This document shows positions 53,570 through 62,490 of a stretch of 64,000 bases of DNA, in pieces. A program made the position numbers and the translations under genes. Numbering within the stretch: the first letter of the stretch is position 1; each line of letters opens with the position of its first letter. Source of the stretch: JAHEDH01 sp963753285 (GTDB taxonomy: Bacteria; Actinomycetota; Acidimicrobiia; Spongiisociales; ZC4RG35); assembly GCA_963753285.1 (NCBI GenBank), contig CAVWBT010000013.1, forward strand, positions 1-64,000, given 5' to 3'. A model generated the notes under the pieces. That model searched no databases. It was given only the letters and a program-made list of their open reading frames with translations, and was not told the DNA's origin.

Positions 53570-54493
53570 TCAGGAAGTGGATCGGATCCAGGGCGGGGGC
53601 GGCGCATCGATCCTGGCGAGGTTCGACGGAACCGGACCGAATCGGTCGGTGTTGCCGTCCTGCCAGTCGCGCCACGCCTCGGTGAGCTCGTCCTTGCTCC
53701 GGGCGACGAAGTTCCACCACATCTGGATCCGATCCTCGAGGGGCACACCACCCAGCACCATCATCCGGGCGTCGGATCGGGCTTCGATCGGCAGCGTCTC
53801 GAGCCCACCAGGGACGAGCGCCAGCCACCCGGGCTCCACCACCTCGGGTCCGACCAGGATCGGGGTGTCGATCGGAACGACGGCGTATTCGAAGCGGGGG
53901 TCGGCTTCCAACTCGACCGATCCAGCTCCCATCGACAGGTCGATGCCGACGAGATCCGAATCGACCTCGGCGGGTGATGATGCGCCCGCAGCCGCTCCGA
54001 GGATCACGGTTGCGACGCCTCCGCCGAGATCGACCTGAGGAAGGTCCGCGTGGTGCTCGAATCGGGACTCGCCGTGGCGGGTCTCCTCGGGTTGGGCGAG
54101 CCACATCTGGACCCCCCGGATGCGATCGGCGATGCCCAACTCGGCATGGGCGATGCCGTGTCCGGCGGTCATGAGGTTGAGCTGGCCGGGACGGATCGGC
54201 TGTTCGGTTCCCAGCGAGTCGCCGTGCAGCGCCTCGCCCTCGAACAGCCATGTCACGGTGGACAGACCGATGTGGGGATGGGGGCCGACCTCCATCGGTT
54301 CGGGATCGTCGAAATCGGGTGGGGCCATACAGTCGACGAAGCACCAGGGACCGACGGTCCGGCGCCCCTTGGTCGGCAGCACCCGAATGATGTCGAGGCC
54401 ACCGACCGACGTCTCACGGCCCTGTCTGACCTCGACACGCGCCAGCGGATGGTCTCCCGCCTCGCTATCGGTTGGATCAACCGGTCCGCTCAT
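53570..54493 (-). CDS. Pirin-family bicupin
   Basis: A 307-residue protein with the pirin N-cupin metal set: HPHIGLSTVTW, then HGDSLG and MTAGHGIAHAE. The C-terminal cupin ends VLGGVPLEDRIQMWWNFVAR, a strong pirin signature. Bacterial pirins are iron proteins; some act as quercetin 2,3-dioxygenases and some as redox regulators. It diverges from the hydroquinone-reductase gene. Confidence 0.88.
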   Translation of the reverse strand: MSGPVDPTDSEAGDHPLARVEVRQGRETSVGGLDIIRVLPTKGRRTVGPWCFVDCMAPPDFDDPEPMEVGPHPHIGLSTVTWLFEGEALHGDSLGTEQPIRPGQLNLMTAGHGIAHAELGIADRIRGVQMWLAQPEETRHGESRFEHHADLPQVDLGGGVATVILGAAAGASSPAEVDSDLVGIDLSMGAGSVELEADPRFEYAVVPIDTPILVGPEVVEPGWLALVPGGLETLPIEARSDARMMVLGGVPLEDRIQMWWNFVARSKDELTEAWRDWQDGNTDRFGPVPSNLARIDAPPPPWIRSTS

Positions 54494-54576
54494 CGATCAC
54501 CCTTCGGAACACGGCCACCATACGACAACCCGGGGTCAATGCAGGTAGCAACCATCCATCGTTAGCTTCGGATCCC

Positions 54577-55623
54577 ATGAGCGAACAGGACGCGAACGCC
54601 CAGGGCACCTACGTGGAGCCGAGCTTCGAACGGGACACCAGATACATCAACACGAGAATCACCGCCGATGGCCGCGAAGGCTGGCCGGTCGAGCCGGGGC
54701 GATACCGGCTGATCGTCGCCCGGGCGTGCCCGTGGGCGAACCGGACGATCATCGTTCGACGGCTGCTCGGTCTCGAGGACGCCATCTCGATGGGCATGTG
54801 CGGGCCGACCCACGACGCACGGAGCTGGACCTTCGATCTCGATCCGGGCGGCGTCGACCCGGTGCTCGGGATCGAGCGGCTTCAACAGGCCTACTTCACC
54901 TCGCACCCCGGATACGAACGCGGGATCACGGTGCCGGCGATCGTGGACATCCCGACCGGCGGCGTCGTGAGCAACGACTACCGCCAGATGACCGTCGATC
55001 TCAACCTCGAATGGGCCGAGCATCACCGGCCCGGGGCACCCGATCTGTACCCCGCGCACCTCCGGGACGAGATCGAAGAGGTCGCAGCGCTCGTGTATCG
55101 AGACGTGAACAACGGCGTCTACCGGGCAGGGTTCGCCGGCACCGCCGAGGCATACGAGAAGGCCTACAACGAGCTGTTCGCCCGGCTCGACTGGCTGGAG
55201 GACCGCCTGTCGACGCGGCGCTACCTGGTGGGTGACACGATCACCGAGGCCGACGTCAGGCTGTTCACGACCCTGGTCCGCTTCGACCCGGTCTATCACA
55301 ACCACTTCAAGTGCAACCGCAACAAGCTGATCGAGATGCCGGCGCTGTGGGCCTACGCCCGCGATCTGTTCCAGACTCCCGGGTTCGGCGACACGATCGA
55401 CTTCACCCAGATCAAGTCCCACTACTACGAGGTCCACACCGACATCAATCCGACGGGGATCGTTCCGCTCGGCCCTCGGCTCGAGAACTGGGCGACCCCG
55501 CACGGTCGCGAGGAGTTGGGTGGCCGCCCCTTCGGCAACGGGACGCCACCGGCGCCGGTCCGCGACGGCGAACGAGTCCCACCGGAACACAATCCGGCGT
55601 TGGCACTGCTCGGTCAGGGGTGA
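54577..55623 (+). CDS. Glutathionyl-hydroquinone reductase (YqjG/Xi-class GST)
   Basis: A 348-residue Xi-class GST-like enzyme. Cys51 in ARACPWANRTIIVRRLLG is the catalytic thiol. The C-terminal helical domain has ALVYRDVNNGVYRAGFA and LFTTLVRFDPVYHNHFKCN, both hallmarks of the family. It reduces glutathionyl or mycothiol-type hydroquinone adducts; in actinobacteria the natural thiol is probably not glutathione, which is inference. It pairs with the divergent pirin gene, also linked to quinone chemistry. Confidence 0.9.
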   Translation: MSEQDANAQGTYVEPSFERDTRYINTRITADGREGWPVEPGRYRLIVARACPWANRTIIVRRLLGLEDAISMGMCGPTHDARSWTFDLDPGGVDPVLGIERLQQAYFTSHPGYERGITVPAIVDIPTGGVVSNDYRQMTVDLNLEWAEHHRPGAPDLYPAHLRDEIEEVAALVYRDVNNGVYRAGFAGTAEAYEKAYNELFARLDWLEDRLSTRRYLVGDTITEADVRLFTTLVRFDPVYHNHFKCNRNKLIEMPALWAYARDLFQTPGFGDTIDFTQIKSHYYEVHTDINPTGIVPLGPRLENWATPHGREELGGRPFGNGTPPAPVRDGERVPPEHNPALALLGQG

Positions 55624-55659
55624 TCCAGCGGCAGGGACCAAAGCAACCGAGGGGCGAAG

Positions 55660-55886
55660 TCAACCGTCCCGCGGTAGATGCCAGCCCGAGCGCAAATCGA
55701 CGTGGCGCACGGAGCAATCGTCGATCAGGTCTTCGTAACCCTCAGGCAGGAAAGAGCGGTTCCAGTCCTCTCCGAACCGCGCTTTCGCCGAGTCGAGATC
55801 CGCAACAACTCATCCGCACATCCCGGTTTGGTTCGTGCTTCGAACAGCCGCATGACCGGCCCTCCCTCGGATTCGTCGCGCTGCAT
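55660..55886 (-). pseudogene. Small broken gene, frame shifted by -1
   Basis: An ATG at 55886 with a strong AAGGAGGACGAG site opens MQRDESEGGPVMRLFEARTK and PGCADELLRIS. That frame then drifts to a stop at 55725. A one-base-short frame gives DSAKARFGEDWNRSFLPEGY to HLPRDG and a stop at 55660, about 75 residues in all. The start resembles small ABM-like proteins (MRLFEARTKPGCADELL). It is listed as broken because the coherent product needs a missing base near 55795. Confidence 0.55.
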
Positions 55887-55920
55887 TCTCGTCCTCCTTG
55901 GTTTTTGCTGCGCTGCTCGG

Positions 55921-56337
55921 TCAGGGATAGCGGTCGGCCCGGAAGTCGGGCCCCATCAGGCGTGCCCGAGCGATGGCGACTTCGACGAACGCCAGGGCGG
56001 GATTGTCGGGCGAACCGAAGAACCCGGCGAGGTCGTACGTGAAGATCCCGGCGTTCCAGATGCGAGGGTTCTCGTTGGAGGGCTGAAGGGTCGCCGTGCC
56101 CCATGCTGCGAGTTCACCCGGACCCTGCCCGCCGATCGGCCAGTGGAATCCGACGTGCGGGTTCTCGCTGATGTTCCTGAGCTTCTTGGATTCGGTCCGC
56201 GTGGCAAACCAGACCGAACCCTCCGTGAAGCCGGGAGCGACCACGGAGACGTGTGGCCGACCCGACCCGTCCGCGGTCCCGAGGTACACGACCCAGTTGA
56301 TGGCGGTGGCCGCTTCGACGAACGATGACCAGTCCAT
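55921..56337 (-). CDS. Pyridoxamine 5'-phosphate oxidase-like FMN/F420-binding protein
   Basis: A 138-residue split-barrel protein: WVVYLGTADGSGRPHVSVVAP, then VWFATRTESKKLRNISENPH and VGFHWPI are the core strands and phosphate-binding residues of the PNPOx-like family. In actinobacteria many use F420 or FMN to reduce small molecules. The cofactor is not determined. It lies just downstream of a stronger-looking MFS gene set on the same strand and upstream of the broken small gene. Confidence 0.8.
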   Translation of the reverse strand: MDWSSFVEAATAINWVVYLGTADGSGRPHVSVVAPGFTEGSVWFATRTESKKLRNISENPHVGFHWPIGGQGPGELAAWGTATLQPSNENPRIWNAGIFTYDLAGFFGSPDNPALAFVEVAIARARLMGPDFRADRYP

Positions 56338-56357
56338 GGACGGATCCTAGAACGACC

Positions 56358-57605
56358 TCAGGCTGCAGGCGCAGGCTCGCGTCGCAGGGTCCCTGTGCTC
56401 CCGACCTTGCCACCGAGCCAGAGCGCCATTCCGCCGGCGACCAATGCCGGCACGGCGATCCCGGCGCGAACCGAGACGGCGTCGGCGATCGCGCCATCGA
56501 TGAGAGCGGCGAACGGACGCACGCCGAGGAAGAACACCGACCAGATCGCCATCACCCTGCCTCGGACCTCCTCGGCGATCCGATCCTGGATCGCCGAGTT
56601 CAACGCAGTGATGGCACCGATGAAACCGACCCCTGCTACGGCCAGCGCCGCCAGCGCCACCCAACGATTCGGTGCCAGCGCCAGCATCGCCATCCCCGCG
56701 GCGAGCACCCCGAGCCCGTACGCGCCGGCGCGTTCGGCCTCCATGGACTTCACGAAGCTGCCGAGGCGGAACGCCGCGAGCGCTGCACCGGCGCCGAACG
56801 CTGCGACGAGCAGGCCGACGAAGCCGCGGCCCTCTCCGAACAGATCGGCGATGGCCGGTGTGAGGGTGTTGACCGGGTCCGATCCGAACCCGATCGCCAG
56901 GGTCCCGATCAGCGGGACGAGGATGCGGCGATCACCGAAGGCGACGCGGAACGACTCCCCAATCGACCCGTCCGTCTCGCCGGACATGTCGACTTCCCGC
57001 TGACGGATCAGCGCCAGCACGATGATCAGCGGAAGGAACGACAGGGCGTTCACTCCGAAGGCGACACCGGCGCCGAAGGCTGCGACCACCCACCCGGCCA
57101 CCGCTGGGCCGAACGCTCGGGCCAGGTTGAAGGTCACCGAGTTGAGCGCGATCGCCTGCTTCAGATCACCCGGCCGGACGAGCGCAGGAACCAGCGCCTG
57201 GAGGGCCGGGAGGCTCAGGGCGTATCCCGTACCGATCACGGCAGTCGCCAGATACACCGGGAGAGGACTGGTGATGTTGTCGTCGCCGATCACGAGGATC
57301 GTGATCGCCAGACCCAGCGCCCCGATCCAGGCGAGGATCTGGGAGAACAGCAGCATGCGTCGACGGTTGACCCGGTCGCTGAGCTTCCCGGCCCAGAGGG
57401 TGAACAACAGGATGGCGCCGAACTGGATCGCCGAGATCAAGCCGACCTTCGTGTTCGATCCGGTGATCTCGAACACAAGAATCCCGGCGGCGATGTTCTG
57501 GAACCAGTTGCCGGCGTTCGAGAACAGATTGCCGAAGAAATAGGGACCGAACCGACGATCGGCGATCAGCTCGAGCGAGCTTCGCGATTCTTCGGTGGCG
57601 GGCAT
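56358..57605 (-). CDS. MFS transporter (EntS-like exporter)
   Basis: A 415-residue transporter with twelve spans of the MFS_3 type: RFGPYFFGNLFSNAGNWFQN at helix 1, the loop GKLSDRVNRRRMLL after helix 2, and GFIGAITALNSAIQDRIAEEVRGRVMA after helix 10. This subgroup includes enterobactin and drug exporters. The ATG at 57605 has AAAGGAAA upstream. It diverges from the ProA-like gene with 28 bases between starts, so the two promoters overlap. Confidence 0.88.
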   Translation of the reverse strand: MPATEESRSSLELIADRRFGPYFFGNLFSNAGNWFQNIAAGILVFEITGSNTKVGLISAIQFGAILLFTLWAGKLSDRVNRRRMLLFSQILAWIGALGLAITILVIGDDNITSPLPVYLATAVIGTGYALSLPALQALVPALVRPGDLKQAIALNSVTFNLARAFGPAVAGWVVAAFGAGVAFGVNALSFLPLIIVLALIRQREVDMSGETDGSIGESFRVAFGDRRILVPLIGTLAIGFGSDPVNTLTPAIADLFGEGRGFVGLLVAAFGAGAALAAFRLGSFVKSMEAERAGAYGLGVLAAGMAMLALAPNRWVALAALAVAGVGFIGAITALNSAIQDRIAEEVRGRVMAIWSVFFLGVRPFAALIDGAIADAVSVRAGIAVPALVAGGMALWLGGKVGSTGTLRREPAPAA

Positions 57606-57633
57606 CTGGTTTCCTTTACCCTTCGAAGCAGCC

Positions 57634-59128
57634 ATGAAACTGACATCTCTCACCCCAGGCATGCCGATCCCGTGGGGCGGTGACCGTATCACGCACGTGA
57701 GCGACGAGCTGGCTGCCGCGTTCTCGGCGGGAGATCGACTGGTCGTCGTCCAGGACACCGGGGACCTCCTCCACATCCCCGAAGCGGCCTGGATCACCGC
57801 AGCGGACGCGGTCCATGCCGCCGCGGCCGCCTTCGCAGAGCTTCGGTCCGTTTCCGACGACCGCATCTCTGCGTTCTACCTGACGTTCGCAGATCGTCTC
57901 GAAGAGGACGAGGCGTTCGCTCCGATCGCGGCGGCGAACGCCGCCGACATGGAATCGGCCGCGGCCCGCGGACGGTCGACCACCAGACTCGAACTCACCC
58001 CCAAGATGCGGATGGACATGGTCGACGGGCTCCGATCGTGGGCGTCCGCCCCGTCGATCCGGGGTCAGATCACCCAGACGGTGGAACACGATGGATGGAA
58101 GCTCGACCAGGTCTTGGCCGGGGTCGGGCCGGTCGGCTTCGTCTTCGAGGGCCGACCGAACGTCTTCGCCGACGCCACCGGCGTGTTGCGTTCCGGGAAC
58201 TCGGTGGTGTTCCGCATCGGGTCCGATGCGCTCGGGACCGCCCGTGCGATCGTCACTCATGCGCTGGAGCCCGCACTCGAACTCTCGGGACTGCCGCGCG
58301 GATCCGTCAGCTTGGTCGACTCGGCAGATCGGGCCGCCGGCTGGGCGATGTTCTCGATGCCGACGCTGGCGCTCGCCGTCGCCCGTGGCTCTGGTCGGGC
58401 GGTCTCTCAACTCGGGGCGGTCGCCCGACAGGCCGGCATCCCGGTCAGCCTGCACGGCACCGGCGGAGCGTGGATCGTGGCCGACGCCGACGCCGACCCG
58501 CACCGATTCCGCTCGGCGGTCGTCAACTCGCTCGACCGCAAGGTGTGCAACACACTCAACACCTGCTGTGTCACCGAGGCGGCGGCCGACCGCTTGATTC
58601 CGGTGCTCCTCGATGCACTGGAGGAAGCCGCCCGGCTGCGCGGAGCGAACCCGAAGCTGTGGGTCGTCGATGAGCAAGCCGGGACCATCCCGAGCGGGTG
58701 GTTCTCCGAGGTGGCGATCACCCGAGCCGAGGGGGACGTCACCGAGCCGCAGACATCCACCCTGGGCTGGGACGATCTCGGGCGGGAGTGGGAGTGGGAG
58801 AACAGCCCCGAGGTGACCCTGGCGATCGTCCGGGACGTCGACCACGCCGTCGACCTGTTCAACACGCTCAGCCCCCGGTTCGCTGCCAGCCTGATCAGCA
58901 CGGACTCGCGACCAGGTGGACCGCTTCTTCGACGAGATCGACTCACCGTTCGTCGGCGACGGCTTCACCCGGTGGGTCGACGGGCAGTTCGCCTTGAACA
59001 AACCGGAGCTCGGATTGTCGAACTGGCAGTTCGGCCGGCTCTTCGGTCGCGGCGGAGTCCTGAGCGGGGATTCGGTCTACACCGTCCGAAGCCGCGCCAC
59101 CCAGTACGATGAGGATCTGCGGCGTTGA
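57634..59128 (+). CDS. Glutamate-5-semialdehyde dehydrogenase-like protein; frame interrupted at 58912
   Basis: A ProA-like enzyme of about 498 residues after joining. It has the NADP-fold VGPVGFVFEGRPNVFADATG, the gap VARGSGRAVSQL, and Cys305 in DRKVCNTLNTCC as nucleophile, followed by the ProA end SNWQFGRLFGRGGVLSG. ProA reduces gamma-glutamyl phosphate to the semialdehyde for proline. The protein is longer than the 415-430 usual for ProA and its N-terminal 75 residues are atypical, so another acyl phosphate is possible. An extra C at 58912 (CGACCAG) shifts the frame near the end. No ProB gene is near. Confidence 0.78.
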
Positions 59129-59273
59129 AAACGTGAGGGTTGACGCTCCGCAAGATGGGTACATGATTGCCGATAAGGAATGCGTGGCACCAAGATCGGT
59201 GTTGACACAGATGGAACACGAACCGGTGGCACCGGAGACGGTGTCGACGAGGTAGAACAGAATGGAGACGACC

Positions 59274-59420
59274 ATGACCGACACTCGCAAAGGAACCGTC
59301 GTCGTCGACGAATTCCTCGAGAAGCACGGCGCAGTTCTACCCGCACACATCATCGACTTCGCGCTCGACGTGCGTTCGATCTTCGTCGAGATGGAAGAGC
59401 GCAGCACCGTAGGCGTCTGA
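59274..59420 (+). CDS. Small conserved-looking protein, 48 residues
   Basis: The frame starts MTDTRKGTVVVDEFLEKHGA and ends MEERSTVGV. GGAG lies 6 bases before the ATG. A candidate promoter (TTGACG at 59140-59145, CATGAT at 59162-59167) precedes it and a strong terminator follows 24 bases after the stop, so it looks like an independent unit. It is acidic, amphipathic, without membrane span. No family is recognised. Confidence 0.55.
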   Translation: MTDTRKGTVVVDEFLEKHGAVLPAHIIDFALDVRSIFVEMEERSTVGV

Positions 59421-59443
59421 CCGAAACCAAGACTTGTACTCGG

Positions 59444-59467
59444 GGGCGGACCATCGGTCCGCCCTTT
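59444..59467 (+). terminator. Intrinsic terminator
   Basis: GGGCGGACC / GGTCCGCCC form a 9-base-pair stem with an ATC loop, followed by TTT. It lies between the 48-residue gene and the sirtuin gene, so it ends the small gene's transcript. Confidence 0.7.
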
Positions 59468-59490
59468 GACGTGCCCGGAGGGACCACAGG

Positions 59491-60261
59491 ATGTCGATGA
59501 AACTCGCCCAGGCGATCGCGACGCTGTCACCTCACCGTCGCATCCTCGTCTACACGGGAGCAGGCATCTCGACGGAGAGCGGGATCCCCGACTTCCGCGG
59601 ACCGAACGGACTGTGGACGAGAGTCGATCCCGATGATTTCACGATCGACCGGTACCTCCAGAGCCCGCAACGCAGGATCGACGGGTGGAGGATGCATGCG
59701 GAGGGAGCCCTGTGGGGTGCGCGGTCGGACATCGCCCCGAACCCGGCCCATATCGCGGTCACCAGGCTGTGGTCGGCGGGACTGACGTCGGGCGTCATCA
59801 CCCAGAACGTCGACGGCCTCCATCTGGTCGCCGGCATCTCCCGCGAATCGATCTCGGAGATCCACGGTGACGTTCGGCGAGTCGTGTGTCTGGGCTGCGC
59901 GTCCGAACAGCCCATCGAGGACGTGCTCGAACGCGTGGATGCCGGCGAGCTCGATCCACCGTGTCTCGAGTGCGGCGGCATCCTCAAGCCTTCGACCGTG
60001 ATGTTCGGGGAGTTGCTCCCACCGGCCGAGATCGAGAAGGCCGATCGCTTCAGCTCCGCAGCCGACGCCGTCCTCGTCATCGGTTCCACCATGTCGGTCT
60101 ATCCGGCTGCCGAGTTCCCGATGGCGGCACGACGCCGCGGTGCTCCCATGGTGATCGTGAACCAGGGTCGGACCGACCACGACCGGTCGGCCCACGTCAA
60201 GATCGCCGGACCGGCAGGCGAGATCGTCCCCAAGATCGTCGAAGCGCTCACCACCGACTGA
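59491..60261 (+). CDS. cobB: NAD-dependent protein deacylase, sirtuin family
   Basis: A 256-residue sirtuin: GAGISTESGIPDFRGPNGLW, TQNVDGLHL and the catalytic His125 in EIHGDV are present. The four zinc cysteines are 133, 136, 158 and 161, and GSTMSVYPAAEFP near the C-terminus completes the NAD site. It removes acyl groups from lysine in metabolic enzymes, classically acyl-CoA synthetases. The Rieske-ThDP gene begins 93 bases downstream on the same strand. Confidence 0.93.
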   Translation: MSMKLAQAIATLSPHRRILVYTGAGISTESGIPDFRGPNGLWTRVDPDDFTIDRYLQSPQRRIDGWRMHAEGALWGARSDIAPNPAHIAVTRLWSAGLTSGVITQNVDGLHLVAGISRESISEIHGDVRRVVCLGCASEQPIEDVLERVDAGELDPPCLECGGILKPSTVMFGELLPPAEIEKADRFSSAADAVLVIGSTMSVYPAAEFPMAARRRGAPMVIVNQGRTDHDRSAHVKIAGPAGEIVPKIVEALTTD

Positions 60262-60354
60262 CCGGGTCCGCCTGTCGGGAGTCCGACCGTCTCGCGATTC
60301 GATCCACCAAGGCCGGCTCCTCGGGGATAGGTTCAATCCTCGAAGGGAGGCGCG

Positions 60355-62304
60355 ATGACTGACTGCGAATGGTTTCGGATCGATCACGGCGGGCTGGAGG
60401 AAGGCAGGGTCACGACCGTCGTCGCCAACGAGATGGCGCTCGCCGTGATCAGGACGGAGTCGGGCTTCGGGGTGCTCGACAACCGCTGCCCTCATCAGGG
60501 TGGCCCGCTCGGCGACGGGGAACTCGACGATAAGGGCTGGCTCCGGTGCCCGTGGCACGGGTACGAGTACGACCCAGTCAGCGGCGAGCCCCCGGACGGC
60601 TTCGATGACGCAGCCACCTGCTTCCGTGTCGAAGAGCGCGAGGACGGCCTCCACGCGGAGCTTCCCGTCCGTCGTCGCACGGTGACGGCCATGGATCAAA
60701 TGGTCGACGTCATGACCGACTGGGGCGTTGACACGGTGTTCGGCATGGTCGGCCACTCGAATCTCGGGCTGGCCGACGCGCTCCGCCTGGCCGAAGAGGA
60801 CGGGCGTCTGCGGTACGTCGGCATCCGTCACGAGGGCGCCGCCTCGTTCGCCGCCTCCGGATACGCAAAGCTCACCGGACGACCGGCGGCGTGCTTCTCG
60901 ATCGCCGGCCCCGGCGCAACCAACCTGCTCACGGGCTTGTGGGACGCCAAGCTCGACCGGGCACCGATCCTGGCGCTGACCGGCCAGGTCAACTCCCAGG
61001 TCCTCGGGCCCGGAACCTTCCAGGAGGTGGACCTGGCGTCGGCGTTCGAGTCGGTCGCCGAGTGGAGCCAGACCGTGCTCGGCGTCGAGAACGCCGGGGA
61101 GCTGATGGCCCTCGCCCTCAAACATGCCATCGTGGAACGCGACGTCGCCCATCTGATCTTCCCCGACGAGGTCCAGAGCCTTCCGGGACTCGACGAACCA
61201 CCCGAGCGGCCGAAGGCCGGCAGGATCGGATCACCACGGATCGCTCCGCCGATGACGGAGCTCGACCGGGCGATCGAGCTGATCACCGGTGCGGACCGAC
61301 CGGTGATCATCATGGGGAACGGGGCCAGGACTCATCGTGATGCGGTGGTCGAACTCGCCGAGAGGATCGACGCGCCTGTGATCACCACGTTCAGGGCGAA
61401 GGGGCTGATCGCCGACGACCACCCATTGGCCTGCGGAGTGGTCGGTCGCTCGGGCACTCCGATCGCCTCGGCGATGATGACAGAGGCGGACGCCCAGCTG
61501 GTCGTCGGCGCCTCGTTCTCGAACCACTCGGGTATCGCCACCTGGGTCCCGACCATCCAGATCGACTTCGATCGGATGACGCTCGGCAAGTTCCACACCG
61601 TCGACGTTCCATTGTGGGGCGAGATCGGCACCACCATCGAGTTGATGTCCGCCCGGCTCGAGGCGAAGGACCGTCCCCGGATCCGCCGGGAGATGGCCGA
61701 GCGGGTCGCGGACTGGCGCCAGGTGAAAGCCCGCCGAGCCGCTCAGACCGACGAGGCCGGTCGGATGCATCCGGCCGCTGTCTTCGCTGCCCTGGGAGAG
61801 GCACTCGACGAAGACGCGGCGCTGGCAGTCGATGTGGGCAACAACACATACGCCTTCGGGCACTACCTCGAAGCCAAGCGAGGTCTCGATGTGGTGATGT
61901 CGGGATACCTCGGATCGATCGGGTACGCCTTCCCGGCGGCAATGGGGCTGTGGGCTGCGACGGTCGGCACGGGCCGCAAGGTCGTCTCCGTATCGGGCGA
62001 CGGCGGATTCGGCCAGTACATGGCCGAGTTCACGACGGCCGTGAAGTACGGGATGGGCATCACCCACGTGCTGTTGAACAACTCCGAGCTCGGGAAGATC
62101 TCACGTGAGCAGGTCGGTGCGTTGCACCCGATCTACCAGACGTCGCTGGTCAACCCCGACTTCGCCGAGTACGCCCGGCTGTGCGGCGGCGTCGGGTTCA
62201 GGGTGTCGGATACCGCCGACCTCCCGGCGGTGTTCGAGGAAGCATTGGCGATCACCGACCGCCCCACGCTGGTTGAGATCATCTCGATGAGCCAGGCGGT
62301 GTGA
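60355..62304 (+). CDS. Rieske [2Fe-2S] domain fused to ThDP-dependent enzyme (pyruvate oxidase/acetolactate synthase-like)
   Basis: A 649-residue fusion. Residues 1 to about 105 form a Rieske ferredoxin-like domain with both cluster pairs, Cys45-His47 (NRCPHQGG) and Cys65-His68 (RCPWHGY). Residues 110-649 form a three-domain ThDP enzyme: Glu160 in RHEGAASFAASGYA activates ThDP, the middle domain has IIMGNGARTH, and SGDGGFGQYMAEF to VLLNNSELGK binds metal and pyrophosphate. Such enzymes decarboxylate 2-keto acids. The cluster could take or give electrons during oxidative decarboxylation. The ATG has GGGAGG upstream. I know of no characterised enzyme with this order. Confidence 0.88.
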   Translation: MTDCEWFRIDHGGLEEGRVTTVVANEMALAVIRTESGFGVLDNRCPHQGGPLGDGELDDKGWLRCPWHGYEYDPVSGEPPDGFDDAATCFRVEEREDGLHAELPVRRRTVTAMDQMVDVMTDWGVDTVFGMVGHSNLGLADALRLAEEDGRLRYVGIRHEGAASFAASGYAKLTGRPAACFSIAGPGATNLLTGLWDAKLDRAPILALTGQVNSQVLGPGTFQEVDLASAFESVAEWSQTVLGVENAGELMALALKHAIVERDVAHLIFPDEVQSLPGLDEPPERPKAGRIGSPRIAPPMTELDRAIELITGADRPVIIMGNGARTHRDAVVELAERIDAPVITTFRAKGLIADDHPLACGVVGRSGTPIASAMMTEADAQLVVGASFSNHSGIATWVPTIQIDFDRMTLGKFHTVDVPLWGEIGTTIELMSARLEAKDRPRIRREMAERVADWRQVKARRAAQTDEAGRMHPAAVFAALGEALDEDAALAVDVGNNTYAFGHYLEAKRGLDVVMSGYLGSIGYAFPAAMGLWAATVGTGRKVVSVSGDGGFGQYMAEFTTAVKYGMGITHVLLNNSELGKISREQVGALHPIYQTSLVNPDFAEYARLCGGVGFRVSDTADLPAVFEEALAITDRPTLVEIISMSQAV

Positions 62305-62490
62305 GGGCGGCATCGCCCTCAGCCCTTGGCTCTTGGCTTTGGCCCTTGAAGATCTGGCGAGCGCCATGTCTGTTTGTCCCCCAAAGAAGACCGATCCAGC
62401 TGCCCCGACACGACCCGGGTTGTTGGCTGCGGGCCGTTGCGACCCCAACGGCGGGTGTGCCGTCAGGAGGGCAGAACCAGCCTCGTGCGC

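Noticed and set aside
10560..59128. Programmed +1 ribosomal frameshifting as a shared control
   Set aside because: The break sites share no slippery codon, stop codon or stimulatory stem, and the genes have no functional link.
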